Origin: Megachile rotundata
Taxonomy: Eukaryota; Arthropoda; Insecta; Hymenoptera; Megachilidae
NCBI RefSeq assembly: GCF_050947335.1
Contig: NW_027473318.1
Coordinates: 3,844,001-3,908,000 of the forward strand
Direction: 5' to 3'
Length of the DNA stretch: 64,000 nt
A model generated the notes under the pieces. It ran no database searches, was not told the origin of the DNA, and was given only the letters and a program-made list of their open reading frames with translations. The translations under genes and the position numbers were made by a program. This document shows, piece after piece, positions 11,571 through 26,200 of the stretch (position 1 is its first letter; each line of letters opens with the position of its first letter).

Positions 11571-14500
11571 TTGCATGATTGTATTTGGGAGATTGTATTT
11601 GGGAGATTGTATTTGGGAGATTGTAACTGTATGATTGCGATTGTATGATTGTGATTGTATGTTTGCGATTGTATGGTTGCGGTTGTATGATTGTGATGTA
11701 TGATTGTAATTGTATGATTATGATTGTATGATTGTGATTGTATGATTGTGATTGTATGATTGTATTTGCGAGATTGTATTTGGGAGATTGTATTTGGGAG
11801 ATTGTAATTGTATGATTGCGATTGTATGATTGTGATTGTATGATTGCGATTGTATGATTGTGATTGTATGATTGTGATGTATGATTGTAATTGTATGATT
11901 ATCATTGTATGATTGTGATTGTATGATTGTGATGGTATGATTGTGATGGTATGATTGTGATTGTATGATTGCGATCGTATGATTGTGATTGTAGGATTAT
12001 GATTGTATGATTGTGATTGTATGATTGCGATTGTATGATTGTGATTGTATGATTATGATTGTATTTTTGTGATTTTATGATTGTGATTGTATGATTGTGA
12101 TTGTATGATTGTGATTGTATGATTGCGATTGTATGAATGCGATTGTATGAATGTGATTGCATAATTGTGATTGTATGATCGTGATTGTATGATTGTGATT
12201 GTATGATTGTGATTGTATGATTGTAATTGTATGATTATGATTGTATGATTGTGATTGTATGATTGAGATTCTATGATTGTGATTGTATGATTGCGATTGT
12301 ATGATTGTGATTGTATGATTGTGATTGTATGCTTGTGATTGTATGATTGTGATTGTATGATTGTGATTGTATGATTGTATTTGGGAGATTGTATTTGGGA
12401 GATTGTATTTGGGAGATTGTAATTGTATGATTGCGATTGTATGATTGTGATTGTATGATTGTGATGTATGATTGTAATTGTATGATTGCGATGTATGACT
12501 GTAATTGTATGATTGTGATTGTATGATTGTGATTGTATGATTGTGATTGTATGATTGTGATAGTATGATTGTGATTGTATGATTGTGACTGTATGATTGT
12601 GATTGTATGATTGTGATTGTATGATTGCGATTGTATGATTGTGATTGTATGATTGTGATGTATGTTTGTAATTGTATGATTATGATTGTATGATTGTGAT
12701 TGTATGATTGAGATTGTATGATTGTGATTGTATGATTGTATTTGGGAGATTGTATTTGGGAGATTGTATTTGGGAGATTGTAATTGTATGATTGCGATTG
12801 TATGATTGTGATTGTATGATTGCGATTGTATGATTGTGATTGTATGATTGTGATGTATGATTGTAATTGTATGATTATGATTGTATGATTGTGATTGTAT
12901 GATTGTGATGGTATGATTGTGATGGTATGATTGTGATTGTATGATTGCGATCGTATGATTGTGATTGTAGGATTATGATTGTATGATTGTGATTGTATGA
13001 TTGCGATTGTATGATTGTGATTGTATGATTATGATTGTATTTTTGTGATTTTATGATTGTGATTGTATGATTGTGATTGTATGATTGTGATTGTATGATT
13101 GCGATTGTATGAATGCGATTGTATGAATGTGATTGCATAATTGTGATTGTATGATTGTGATTGTATGATTGTGATTGTATGATTGTAACTGTATGATTGT
13201 GATTGTATGATTGTGATTGTATGATTGAGATTCTATGATTGTGATTGTATGATTGCGATTGTATGATTGTGATTGTATGCTTGTGATTGTATGCTTGTGA
13301 TTGTATGATTGTGATTGTATGATTGTGATTGTATGATTGTGATTGTATGATTGTGATTGTATGATTGTGAAAGTATGATTGTGATTGTATGATTGTGATT
13401 GTATGATTGTGATTGTATGATTGTGATTGTATGATTGTGATTGTATGATTGTGATAGTATGATTGTGATTGTATGATTGTGATTGTATGATTGTGATTGT
13501 ATGATTGTGATTGTATGATTGTGATTGTATGATTGTGATTGTATGATTGTGATTGTATGATTGTATTTGGGAGATTGTATTTGGGAGATTGTATTTGGGA
13601 GATTGTAATTGTATGATTGCGATTGTATGATTGTGATTGTATGATTGTGATGTATGATTGTAATTGTATGATTGCGATGTATGACTGTAATTGTATGATT
13701 GTGATTGTATGATTGTGATTGTATGATTGTGATTGTATGATTGTGATAGTATGATTGTGATTGTATGATTGTGACTGTATGATTGTGATTGTATGATTGT
13801 GATTGTATGATTGTGATTGTATGATTGTGATTGTATGATAGTGATTGTATGATTGTGATAGTATGATTGTGATTGAGTGATTGTGATTGTATGATTGTGA
13901 TTGTATGATTGTGATTGTATGATTGTATTTCGGAGATTGTATTTGGGAGATTGTATTTGGGAGATTGTAATTGTATGATTGCGATTGTATGATTGTGATT
14001 GTATGATTGCGATTGTATGAATGCGATTGTATGATTGTGATTGCATAATTGTGATTGTGTGACTGTGATTGCATGATTGTGATTGTCTGATTGTGGTTGT
14101 ATGATTGTGATTGTATGATTGATATTGTATGATTGTGATTGTATGATTGCGATTGTATGATTGCGATTGTATGATTGTGATTGTATGATTGCGATTGTAT
14201 GATTGTGATTGTATGATTGTGATTGTATGATTGTGATTGTATGATTGTGATTGTATGATTGTGAAAGTATGATTGTGATTGTATGATTATGATTGTATGA
14301 TTGTGATTGTATGATTGTGATTGTGTGATTGTGATTGTATGATTGTGATTGTATGATTGTGAAAGTATGATTGTGATTGTATGATTATGATTGTATGATT
14401 GTGATTGTATGATTGTGATTGTATGATTGTGATTGTATGATTGTGATTGTATGATTGTGTTTGGGGGATTGTATTTCGGAGATTGTAATTGTATGATTGC

Positions 14501-15304
14501 GATTGTATGATTGTGATTGTATGATTGCGATTGTATGATTGTGATTGTATGATTGTGATTGTATGTTTGCGATTGTATGATTGTGATGTTATGATTGTGA
14601 CTGTATGATTGTGATTGTATGATTGTGATGTATGATTGTAATTGTATGATTATGATTGTATGATTGTGATTGTATGATTGAGATTGTATGATTGTGATTG
14701 TATGATTGCGATTGTATGTTTGCGATTGTATGATTGTGATGTTATGATTGTGACTGTATGATTGTGATTGTATGATTGTGATTGTATGAGTGTGATTGTC
14801 TGATTGAGGTTGTGCGTTTGTGATTGTGCGATTGTGAATGTACGATTGTGATTGTATGATTGTGGTTGTATGAATATGATTGTATGATTGTGATTGCATG
14901 ATTGTGATTGTATGATTGTGATTGTATGATTGTGATTGTATGATTGTGATTGTATGATTGTGATTGTCTGATTGTGGTTGTGCGATTGTGATTGTACGAT
15001 TGTGATTGTACGATTGTGATTGTATGATTGTGATTGTATGATTGTGATTGTATGATTGTGATTGTATGATTATGATTGTATGATTGTGATTGTATGATTG
15101 TATTTGGGTGATTGTATTTGGGAGATTGTATTTGGGAGATTGTAATTGCATGATTGCGATTGTATGATTGTGATTGTATGATTGTGATTGTATGATTGTG
15201 ATTGTCTGATTGTGGTTGTGCGATTGTGATTGTACGATTGTGATTGTACGATTGTGATTGTATGATTGTGATTGTATGATTATGATTGTATGATTGTGAT
15301 TGTA
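11571..15304 (+). repeat. E block (template of several later copies)
   Basis: This satellite segment holds TTGCGAGATTG near 11766, composite A (11902-12162), a GATCGTGATTG unit near 12179, a second composite A (about 12875-13135), GATATTG at 14121, GGGGG at 14463, CTGATTGAGG at 14800 and GGGTG at 15106. The first part (11.57-13.38 kb) is copied at +3,743 bp. The part to 12.85 kb is copied at +9,177 and from 13.10 kb at +8,953 to +8,995. The part from 14.05 kb is copied at +13,561 to +13,575 (GATATTG 27,682; GGGGG 28,038; CTGATTGAGG 28,375). Confidence 0.8.
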
Positions 15305-17130
15305 TGATTGTGATTGCATGATTGTATTTGGGAGATTGTATTTGGGAGATTGTATTTGGGAGATTGTAACTGTATGATTGCGATTGTATGATTGTGATTG
15401 TATGTTTGCGATTGTATGGTTGCGGTTGTATGATTGTGATGTATGATTGTAATTGTATGATTATGATTGTATGATTGTGATTGTATGATTGTGATTGTAT
15501 GATTGTATTTGCGAGATTGTATTTGGGAGATTGTATTTGGGAGATTGTAATTGTATGATTGCGATTGTATGATTGTGATTGTATGATTGCGATTGTATGA
15601 TTGTGATTGTATGATTGTGATGTATGATTGTAATTGTATGATTATCATTGTATGATTGTGATTGTATGATTGTGATGGTATGATTGTGATGGTATGATTG
15701 TGATTGTATGATTGCGATCGTATGATTGTGATTGTAGGATTATGATTGTATGATTGTGATTGTATGATTGCGATTGTATGATTGTGATTGTATGATTATG
15801 ATTGTATTTTTGTGATTTTATGATTGTGATTGTATGATTGTGATTGTATGATTGTGATTGTATGATTGCGATTGTATGAATGCGATTGTATGAATGTGAT
15901 TGCATAATTGTGATTGTATGATCGTGATTGTATGATTGTGATTGTATGATTGTGATTGTATGATTGTAATTGTATGATTATGATTGTATGATTGTGATTG
16001 TATGATTGAGATTCTATGATTGTGATTGTATGATTGCGATTGTATGATTGTGATTGTATGATTGTGATTGTATGCTTGTGATTGTATGATTGTGATTGTA
16101 TGATTGTGATTGTATGATTGTATTTGGGAGATTGTATTTGGGAGATTGAATTTGGGAGATTGTAATTGTATGATTGCGATTGTATGATTGTGATTGTATG
16201 ATTGTGATGTATGATTGTAATTGTATGATTGCGATGTATGACTGTAATTGTATGATTGTGATTGTATGATTGTGATTGTATGATTGTGATTGTATGATTG
16301 TGATAGTATGATTGTGATTGTATGATTGTGACTGTATGATTGTGATTGTATGATTGTGATTGTATGATTGCGATTGTATGATTGTGATTGTATGATTGTG
16401 ATGTATGTTTGTAATTGTATGATTATGATTGTATGATTGTGATTGTATGATTGAGATTGTATGATTGTGATTGTATGATTGTATTTGGGAGATTGTATTT
16501 GGGAGATTGTATTTGGGAGATTGTAATTGTATGATTGCGATTGTATGATTGTGATTGTATGATTGCGATTGTATGATTGTGATTGTATGATTGTGATGTA
16601 TGATTGTAATTGTATGATTATGATTGTATGATTGTGATTGTATGATTGTGATGGTATGATTGTGATGGTATGATTGTGATTGTATGATTGCGATCGTATG
16701 ATTGTGATTGTAGGATTATGATTGTATGATTGTGATTGTATGATTGCGATTGTATGATTGTGATTGTATGATTATGATTGTATTTTTGTGATTTTATGAT
16801 TGTGATTGTATGATTGTGATTGTATGATTGTGATTGTATGATTGTGATTGTATGATTGCGATTGTATGAATGCGATTGTATGAATGTGATTGCATAACTG
16901 TGATTGTATGATTGTGATTGTATGATTGTGATTGTATGATTGTAACTGTATGATTGTGATTGTATGATTGTGATTGTATGATTGAGATTCTATGATTGTG
17001 ATTGTATGATTGCGATTGTATGATTGTGATTGTATGCTTGTGATTGTATGCTTGTGATTGTATGATTGTGATTGTATGATTGTGATTGTATGATTGTGAT
17101 TGTATGATTGTGAAAGTATGATTGTGATTG
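15305..17130 (+). repeat. Copy of 11.57-13.38 kb (offset 3,743 bp)
   Basis: Composite A at 15645-15905 matches 11902-12162, and GATCGTGATTG at 15,922 matches 12,179; both pairs are exactly 3,743 bp apart. A second composite A near 16,620-16,886 matches the one near 12,875. The left edge lies in consensus units near 15,290-15,315, just before GATTGCATGATTGTATTTGGG. The right edge lies near 17,110-17,138, after a GAAAGTATG unit. A small private variant (GATTGAATTTGGG near 16,145) separates it from its source. Confidence 0.85.
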
Positions 17131-18660
17131 TATGATTGTGATTGTGTGATTGTGATTGTATGATTGTGATTGTATGATTGCGATTGTATGAATGCGATTG
17201 TATGATTGTGATTGCATAATTGTGATTGTATGATTGTGATTGTATGATTGTGATTGTATGATTGTGATTGTATGATTGTTATTGTATGACTGTGATTGTA
17301 TGATTGTGATTGTATGATTGTGATAGTATGATTGTGAAAGTATGATTGTGATTGTATGATTGTGATTGTATGATTGTGATTGTATGATTGTGATTGTCTG
17401 ATTGTGGTTGTGCGATTGTGATTGTACGATTGTGATTGTACGATTGTGATTGTACGATTGTGATAGTATGATTGTGATTGAATGATTGTGATTGTATGAT
17501 TGTGATTGTATGATTGTGATTGTGTGATTGTATTTGGGAGATTGTATTTGGGAGATTGTATTTGGGAGATTGTATTTGGGAGATTGTAATTGCATGATTG
17601 CGATTGTATGATTGTGATTGTATGATTGTGATTGTATGATTGTGATTGTATGATTGTGATTGTATGATTGTGATAGTATGATTGTGATTGTGTGATTGTG
17701 ACTGTATGATGGTGATTGTATGATTGTATTTGGGAGATTGTATTTGGGAGATTGTATTTGGGAGATTGTAACTGTATGATTGCGATTGTATGATTGTGAT
17801 TGTATGATTGCGATTGCATGATTGCGATTGTATGATTGTGATGTATGATTGTAATTGTATGATTATGATTGTATGATTTTGATTGTATGATTGTGATTGT
17901 ATGATTGTATTTGGGAGATTGTATTTGGGAGATTGTAATTGTATGATTGTGATTGTATGATTGTATTTGGGAGATTGTATTTGGGAGATTGTAATTGTAT
18001 GATTGCGATTGTATGATTGTGATTGTATGATTGCGATTGTATGATTGTGATTGTATGATTGTGATGTATGATTGTAATTGTATGATTATGATTGTATGAT
18101 TGTAATTTTATGATTGTGATGGTATGATTGTGATGGTATGATTGTGATTGTATGATTGCGATCGTGTGATTGTGATTGTATGATTATGATTGTATGATTG
18201 TGATTGTATGATTGCGATTGTATGATTGTGATTGTATGATTATGATTGTATTTTTGTGATTTTATGATTGTGATTGTATGATTGTGATTGTATGATTGTG
18301 ATTGTATGATTGCGATTGTATGAATGCGATTGTATGAATGTGATTGCATAATTGTGATTGTATGATTGTGATTGTATGATTGTGATTGTATGATTGTGAT
18401 TGTATGATTGTAATTGTATGATTAGGATTGTATGATTGTGATTGTATGATTGAGATTCTATGATTGTGATTGTATGATTGCGATTGTATGATTGTGATTG
18501 TATGATTGTGATTGTATGATTGTGATTGTATGATTGTGATTGTATGATTGTGATTGTATGATTGTGATTGTATGATTGTGATTGTATGATTGTGATTGTA
18601 TGATTATGATTGTATGATTGTGAAAGTATGATTGTGATTGTATGATTGTGATTGTATGAT
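17131..18660 (+). repeat. Copy of 7.95-9.48 kb (offset 9,177 then 9,163 bp)
   Basis: At about 17,138 the sequence switches from matching 13.38 kb to matching 7.96 kb: GTGATTGTGTG occurs at 7961 and 17,138. The block contains the four-unit GGGAG run (GGG 17,536-17,580), composite A at 18086-18349 and TTAGG at 18,422. The offset falls to 9,163 at composite A (8923 to 18086) and is back to 9,177 by 18.83 kb, so one 14-bp unit was lost and one gained. The second GGGAG run has three units near 17,730-17,760, where its source has four. Confidence 0.85.
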
Positions 18661-21600
18661 TGTGATTGTATGATTGTGATTGTATGATTGTGATTGTATG
18701 AGTGTGATTGACTGATTGTGGTTGTGCGATTGTGATTGTACGATTGTGATTGTACGATTGTGATTGTATGATTATGATTGTATGATTTTGATTGTATGAT
18801 TGTGATGGTATGATTGTGATTGTATGATTGCGATCTGTATGATTGTGATTGTATGATTATGATTGTATGATTGTGATTGTACGATTGCGATTGTATGATT
18901 GTGATTGTATGATTATGATTGTATTTTTGTGATTGTATGATTCTGATTGTATGTTTGTGATTGTATTATTGTGATTGTCTGATTGTGGTTGTGCGATTGT
19001 GATTGTACGATTGTGATTGTACGATTGTGATTGTATGATTGTGATTGTATGATTATGATTGTATGATTGTGATTGCATGATTGTGATTGTATGATTGTGA
19101 TTGCATGATTTTGAATGTATGATTGTGATTGTATGATTGTGATTGTATGATTGTGATTGTATGATTGTGATTGTATGATTGTAATTGTATGATTGTGATT
19201 GTATGATTGTGATTGTATGATTGTGATTGTATGATTGTATTTGGGAGATTGTAATTGTATGATTGCGATTGTATGATTGTGATGGTATGATTGCGATTGT
19301 ATGATTGCGATTGTATGATTGTGATGTATGATTGTAATTGTATGATTATGATTGTATGATTGTGATTGTATGATTGTGATTGTATGATTGTGATTGTATG
19401 ATTGTATTTGGGAGATTGTATTTGGGAGATTGCATTTGGGAGATTGTAATTGTATGATTGCGATTGTATGATTGTGATTGTATGATTGCGATTGTATGAT
19501 TGTGATTGTATAATTGTGATGGTATGATTGTGATGGTATGGTTGTGATTGTATGATTGCGATCGTCTGATTGTGATTGTATGATTATGATTGTATGATTG
19601 TGATTGTATGATTGCGATTGTTTGATTGTGATTGTATGATTATGATTGTATTTTTGTGATTTCATGATTGTGATTGTATGATTGTGTATGTGTGATTGTG
19701 ATTGTATGATTGTGATTGTATGATTGCGATTGTATGAATGCGATTGTATGATTGTGATTGCATAATTGTGATTGTATGATTGTGATTGTATGATTGTGAT
19801 TGTATGATTGTGATTGTATGATTGTTATTGTATGACTGTGATTGTATGATTGTGATTGTATGATTGTGATAGTATGATTGTGAAAGTATGATTGTGATTG
19901 TATGAGTGTGATTGTATGATTGTGATTGTATGATTGAGATTGTATGATTGTGATTGTATGATTGCGATTGTATGATTGTGATTGTATGATTGCGATGTAT
20001 GACTGTAATTGTATGATTATGATTGTATGATTGTGATTGTATGATTCAGATTGTATGATTGTGATTGTATGCTTGCGATTGTATGATTGTGATTGTATGA
20101 TTGTGATTGTATGATTGTGATTGTATGATTGTGATTGTATGATTGTGATTGTATGATAGTGATTGTATGATTGTGATAGTATGATTGTGATTGAGTGATT
20201 GTGAATGTATGATTGTGATTGTATGATTGTGATTGTATGATTGTGATTTTATGATTGTATTTGGGAGATTGTATTTGGGAGATTGTATTTGGGAGATTGT
20301 AATTGTATGATTGCGATTGTATGATTGTGATTGTATGATTGCGATTGTAAGATTGTGATTGTATGATTGTGATGTATGATTGTAATTGTATGATTATGAT
20401 TGTATGATTGTGACTGTATGATTGTGATTGTATGATTGTATTTGGGAGATTGTATTTGGGAGATTGTATTTGGGAGATTGTATTTGGGAGATTGTAATTG
20501 TATGATTGCGATTGTATGATTGTGATTGTATGATTGCGATTGTATGATTGTGATTGTATGATTGTGATGTATGATTGTAATTGTATGATTGCGATGTATG
20601 ACTGTAATTGTATGATTGTGTTTGTATGATTGTGATTGTATGATTGTGATTGTATGATTGTGATAGTATGATTGTGATTGTATGATTGTGATTGTATGAT
20701 TGTGATTGTATGATTGTGATAGTATGATTGTGATTGTATGATTGTGATTGCATGATTGTATTTGGGAGATTGTATTTGGGAGATTGTATTTGGGAGATTG
20801 TAACTGTATGATTGCGATTGTATGATTGTGATTGTATGTTTGCGATTGTATGGTTGCGGTTGTATGATTGTGATGTATGATTGTAATTGTATGATTATGA
20901 TTGTATGATTGTGATTGTATGATTGTGATTGTATGATTGTATTTGCGAGATTGTATTTGGGAGATTGTATTTGGGAGATTGTAATTGTATGATTGCGATT
21001 GTATGATTGTGATTGTATGATTGCGATTGTATGATTGTGATTGTATGATTGTGATGTATGATTGTAATTGTATGATTATCATTGTATGATTGTGATTGTA
21101 TGATTGTGATGGTATGATTGTGATGGTATGATTGTGATTGTATGATTGCGATCGTATGATTGTGATTGTAGGATTATGATTGTATGATTGTGATTGTATG
21201 ATTGCGATTGTATGATTGTGATTGTATGACTATGATTGTATTTTTGTGATTTTATGATTGTGATTGTATGATTGTGATTGTATGATTGTGATTGTATGAT
21301 TGCGATTGTATGAATGCGATTGTATGAATGTGATTGCATAATTGTGATTGTATGATCGTGATTGTATGATTGTGATTGTATGATTGTGATTGTATGATTG
21401 TAATTGTATGATTATGATTGTATGATTGTGATTGTATGATTGAGATTCTATGATTGTGATTGTATGATTGCGATTGTATGATTGTGATTGTATGATTGTG
21501 ATTGTATGCTTGTGATTGTATGATTGTGATTGTATGATTGTGATTGTATGATTGTATTTGGGAGATTGTATTTGGGAGATTGTATTTGGGAGATTGTAAT

Positions 21601-23240
21601 TGTATGATTGCGATTGTATGATTGTGATTGTATGATTGTGATGTATGATTGTAATTGTATGATTGCGATGTATGACTGTAATTGTATGATTGTGATTGTA
21701 TGATTGTGATTGTATGATTGTGATTGTATGATTGTGATAGTATGATTGTGATTGTATGATTGTGACTGTATGATTGTGATTGTATGATTGTGATTGTATG
21801 ATTGCGATTGTATGATTGTGATTGTATGATTGTGATGTATGTTTGTAATTGTATGATTATGATTGTATGATTGTGATTGTATGATTGAGATTGTATGATT
21901 GTGATTGTATGATTGTATTTGGGAGATTGTATTTGGGAGATTGTATTTGGGAGATTGTAATTGTATGATTGCGATTGTATGATTGTGATTGTATGATTGC
22001 GATTGTATGATTGTGATTGTATGATTGTGATGTATGATTGTGATTGTATGATTGCGACTGTATGAATGCGATTGTATGATTGTGATTGCATAATTGTGAT
22101 TGTATGATTGTGATTGTATGATTGTGATTGTATGATTGTGATTGTATGATTGTGATTGTATGATTGTGATTGTATGATTGTGATTGTATGATTGTAACTG
22201 TATGATTGTGATTGTATGATTGTGATTGTATGATTGAGATTCTATGATTGTGATTGTATGATTGCGATTGTATGATTGTGATTGTATGCTTGTGATTGTA
22301 TGCTTGTGATTGTATGATTGTGATTGTATGATTGTGATTGTATGATTGTGATTGTATGATTGTGATTGTATGATTGTGAAAGTATGATTGTGATTGTATG
22401 ATTGTGATTGTATGATTGTGATTGTATGATTGTGATTGTATGATTGTGATTGTATGATTGTGATAGTATGATTGTGATTGTATGATTGTGATTGTATGAT
22501 TGTGATTGTATGATTGTGATTGTATGATTGTGATTGTATGATTGTGATTGTATGATTGTATTTGGGAGATTGTATTTGGGAGATTGTATTTGGGAGATTG
22601 TAATTGTATGATTGCGATTGTATGATTGTGATTGTATGATTGTGATGTATGATTGTAATTGTATGATTGCGATGTATGACTGTAATTGTATGATTGTGAT
22701 TGTATGATTGTGATTGTATGATTGTGATTGTATGATTGTGATAGTATGATTGTGATTGTATGATTGTGACTGTATGATTGTGATTGTATGATTGTGATTG
22801 TATGATTGTGATTGTATGATTGTGATTGTATGATAGTGATTGTATGATTGTGATAGTATGATTGTGATTGAGTGATTGTGATTGTATGATTGTGATTGTA
22901 TGATTGTGATTGTATGATTGTATTTCGGAGATTGTATTTGGGAGATTGTATTTGGGAGATTGTAATTGTATGATTGCGATTGTATGATTGTGATTGTATG
23001 ATTGCGATTGTATGAATGCGATTGTATGATTGTGATTGCATAATTGTGATTGTGTGACTGTGATTGCATGATTGTGATTGTCTGATTGTGGTTGTATGAT
23101 TGTGATTGTATGATTGATATTGTATGATTGTGATTGTATGATTGCGATTGTATGATTGCGATTGTATGATTGTGATTGTATGATTGCGATTGTATGATTG
23201 CGATTGTATGATTGTGATTGTATGATTGCGATTGTATGAT
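18661..23240 (+). repeat. ~4.58 kb tandem duplication, copy 1
   Basis: This is the left half of a nearly exact direct duplication (offset 4,580). It is also a copy of 9.48-14.2 kb at +9,177 (GATCTG 9655 and 18,832; composite A 11902 and 21079). Relative to that source it lacks 224 bp inside the second composite A (junction near 22,036-22,054) and then gains 42 bp in a consensus run. The offset to the source therefore changes from 9,177 to 8,953 to 8,995. Confidence 0.88.
22036..22054 (+). other. 224-bp deletion junction inside composite A
   Basis: Up to GATGTATG at 22,029 this copy tracks 12,852 (offset 9,177). From GCGACTGTATG at 22,054 it tracks 13,101 (offset 8,953). Sixteen units, including the GATGG, GATCG and ATTTTTG markers, are missing. 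The same junction, with the same GCGACTG variant, is found near 26,634. The loss therefore predates the 4,580-bp duplication. Confidence 0.8.
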
Positions 23241-26200
23241 TGTGATTGTATGATTGTGATTGTATGATTGTGATTGTATGAGTGTGATTGACTGATTGTG
23301 GTTGTGCGATTGTGATTGTACGATTGTGATTGTACGATTGTGATTGTATGATTATGATTGTATGATTTTGATTGTATGATTGTGATGGTATGATTGTGAT
23401 TGTATGATTGCGATCTGTATGATTGTGATTGTATGATTATGATTGTATGATTGTGATTGTACGATTGCGATTGTATGATTGTGATTGTATGATTATGATT
23501 GTATTTTTGTGATTGTATGATTCTGATTGTATGTTTGTGATTGTATTATTGTGATTGTCTGATTGTGGTTGTGCGATTGTGATTGTACGATTGTGATTGT
23601 ACGATTGTGATTGTATGATTGTGATTGTATGATTATGATTGTATGATTGTGATTGCATGATTGTGATTGTATGATTGTGATTGCATGATTTTGAATGTAT
23701 GATTGTGATTGTATGATTGTGATTGTATGATTGTGATTGTATGATTGTGATTGTATGATTGTAATTGTATGATTGTGATTGTATGATTGTGATTGTATGA
23801 TTGTGATTGTATGATTGTATTTGGGAGATTGTAATTGTATGATTGCGATTGTATGATTGTGATGGTATGATTGCGATTGTATGATTGCGATTGTATGATT
23901 GTGATGTATGATTGTAATTGTATGATTATGATTGTATGATTGTGATTGTATGATTGTGATTGTATGATTGTGATTGTATGATTGTATTTGGGAGATTGTA
24001 TTTGGGAGATTGCATTTGGGAGATTGTAATTGTATGATTGCGATTGTATGATTGTGATTGTATGATTGCGATTGTATGATTGTGATTGTATAATTGTGAT
24101 GGTATGATTGTGATGGTATGGTTGTGATTGTATGATTGCGATCGTCTGATTGTGATTGTATGATTATGATTGTATGATTGTGATTGTATGATTGCGATTG
24201 TTTGATTGTGATTGTATGATTATGATTGTATTTTTGTGATTTCATGATTGTGATTGTATGATTGTGTATGTGTGATTGTGATTGTATGATTGTGATTGTA
24301 TGATTGCGATTGTATGAATGCGATTGTATGATTGTGATTGCATAATTGTGATTGTATGATTGTGATTGTATGATTGTGATTGTATGATTGTGATTGTATG
24401 ATTGTTATTGTATGACTGTGATTGTATGATTGTGATTGTATGATTGTGATAGTATGATTGTGAAAGTATGATTGTGATTGTATGAGTGTGATTGTATGAT
24501 TGTGATTGTATGATTGAGATTGTATGATTGTGATTGTATGATTGCGATTGTATGATTGTGATTGTATGATTGCGATGTATGACTGTAATTGTATGATTAT
24601 GATTGTATGATTGTGATTGTATGATTCAGATTGTATGATTGTGATTGTATGCTTGCGATTGTATGATTGTGATTGTATGATTGTGATTGTATGATTGTGA
24701 TTGTATGATTGTGATTGTATGATTGTGATTGTATGATAGTGATTGTATGATTGTGATAGTATGATTGTGATTGAGTGATTGTGAATGTATGATTGTGATT
24801 GTATGATTGTGATTGTATGATTGTGATTTTATGATTGTATTTGGGAGATTGTATTTGGGAGATTGTATTTGGGAGATTGTAATTGTATGATTGCGATTGT
24901 ATGATTGTGATTGTATGATTGCGATTGTAAGATTGTGATTGTATGATTGTGATGTATGATTGTAATTGTATGATTATGATTGTATGATTGTGACTGTATG
25001 ATTGTGATTGTATGATTGTATTTGGGAGATTGTATTTGGGAGATTGTATTTGGGAGATTGTATTTGGGAGATTGTAATTGTATGATTGCGATTGTATGAT
25101 TGTGATTGTATGATTGCGATTGTATGATTGTGATTGTATGATTGTGATGTATGATTGTAATTGTATGATTGCGATGTATGACTGTAATTGTATGATTGTG
25201 TTTGTATGATTGTGATTGTATGATTGTGATTGTATGATTGTGATAGTATGATTGTGATTGTATGATTGTGATTGTATGATTGTGATTGTATGATTGTGAT
25301 AGTATGATTGTGATTGTATGATTGTGATTGCATGATTGTATTTGGGAGATTGTATTTGGGAGATTGTATTTGGGAGATTGTAACTGTATGATTGCGATTG
25401 TATGATTGTGATTGTATGTTTGCGATTGTATGGTTGCGGTTGTATGATTGTGATGTATGATTGTAATTGTATGATTATGATTGTATGATTGTGATTGTAT
25501 GATTGTGATTGTATGATTGTATTTGCGAGATTGTATTTGGGAGATTGTATTTGGGAGATTGTAATTGTATGATTGCGATTGTATGATTGTGATTGTATGA
25601 TTGCGATTGTATGATTGTGATTGTATGATTGTGATGTATGATTGTAATTGTATGATTATCATTGTATGATTGTGATTGTATGATTGTGATGGTATGATTG
25701 TGATGGTATGATTGTGATTGTATGATTGCGATCGTATGATTGTGATTGTAGGATTATGATTGTATGATTGTGATTGTATGATTGCGATTGTATGATTGTG
25801 ATTGTATGACTATGATTGTATTTTTGTGATTTTATGATTGTGATTGTATGATTGTGATTGTATGATTGTGATTGTATGATTGCGATTGTATGAATGCGAT
25901 TGTATGAATGTGATTGCATAATTGTGATTGTATGATCGTGATTGTATGATTGTGATTGTATGATTGTGATTGTATGATTGTAATTGTATGATTATGATTG
26001 TATGATTGTGATTGTATGATTGAGATTCTATGATTGTGATTGTATGATTGCGATTGTATGATTGTGATTGTATGATTGTGATTGTATGCTTGTGATTGTA
26101 TGATTGTGATTGTATGATTGTGATTGTATGATTGTATTTGGGAGATTGTATTTGGGAGATTGTATTTGGGAGATTGTAATTGTATGATTGCGATTGTATG

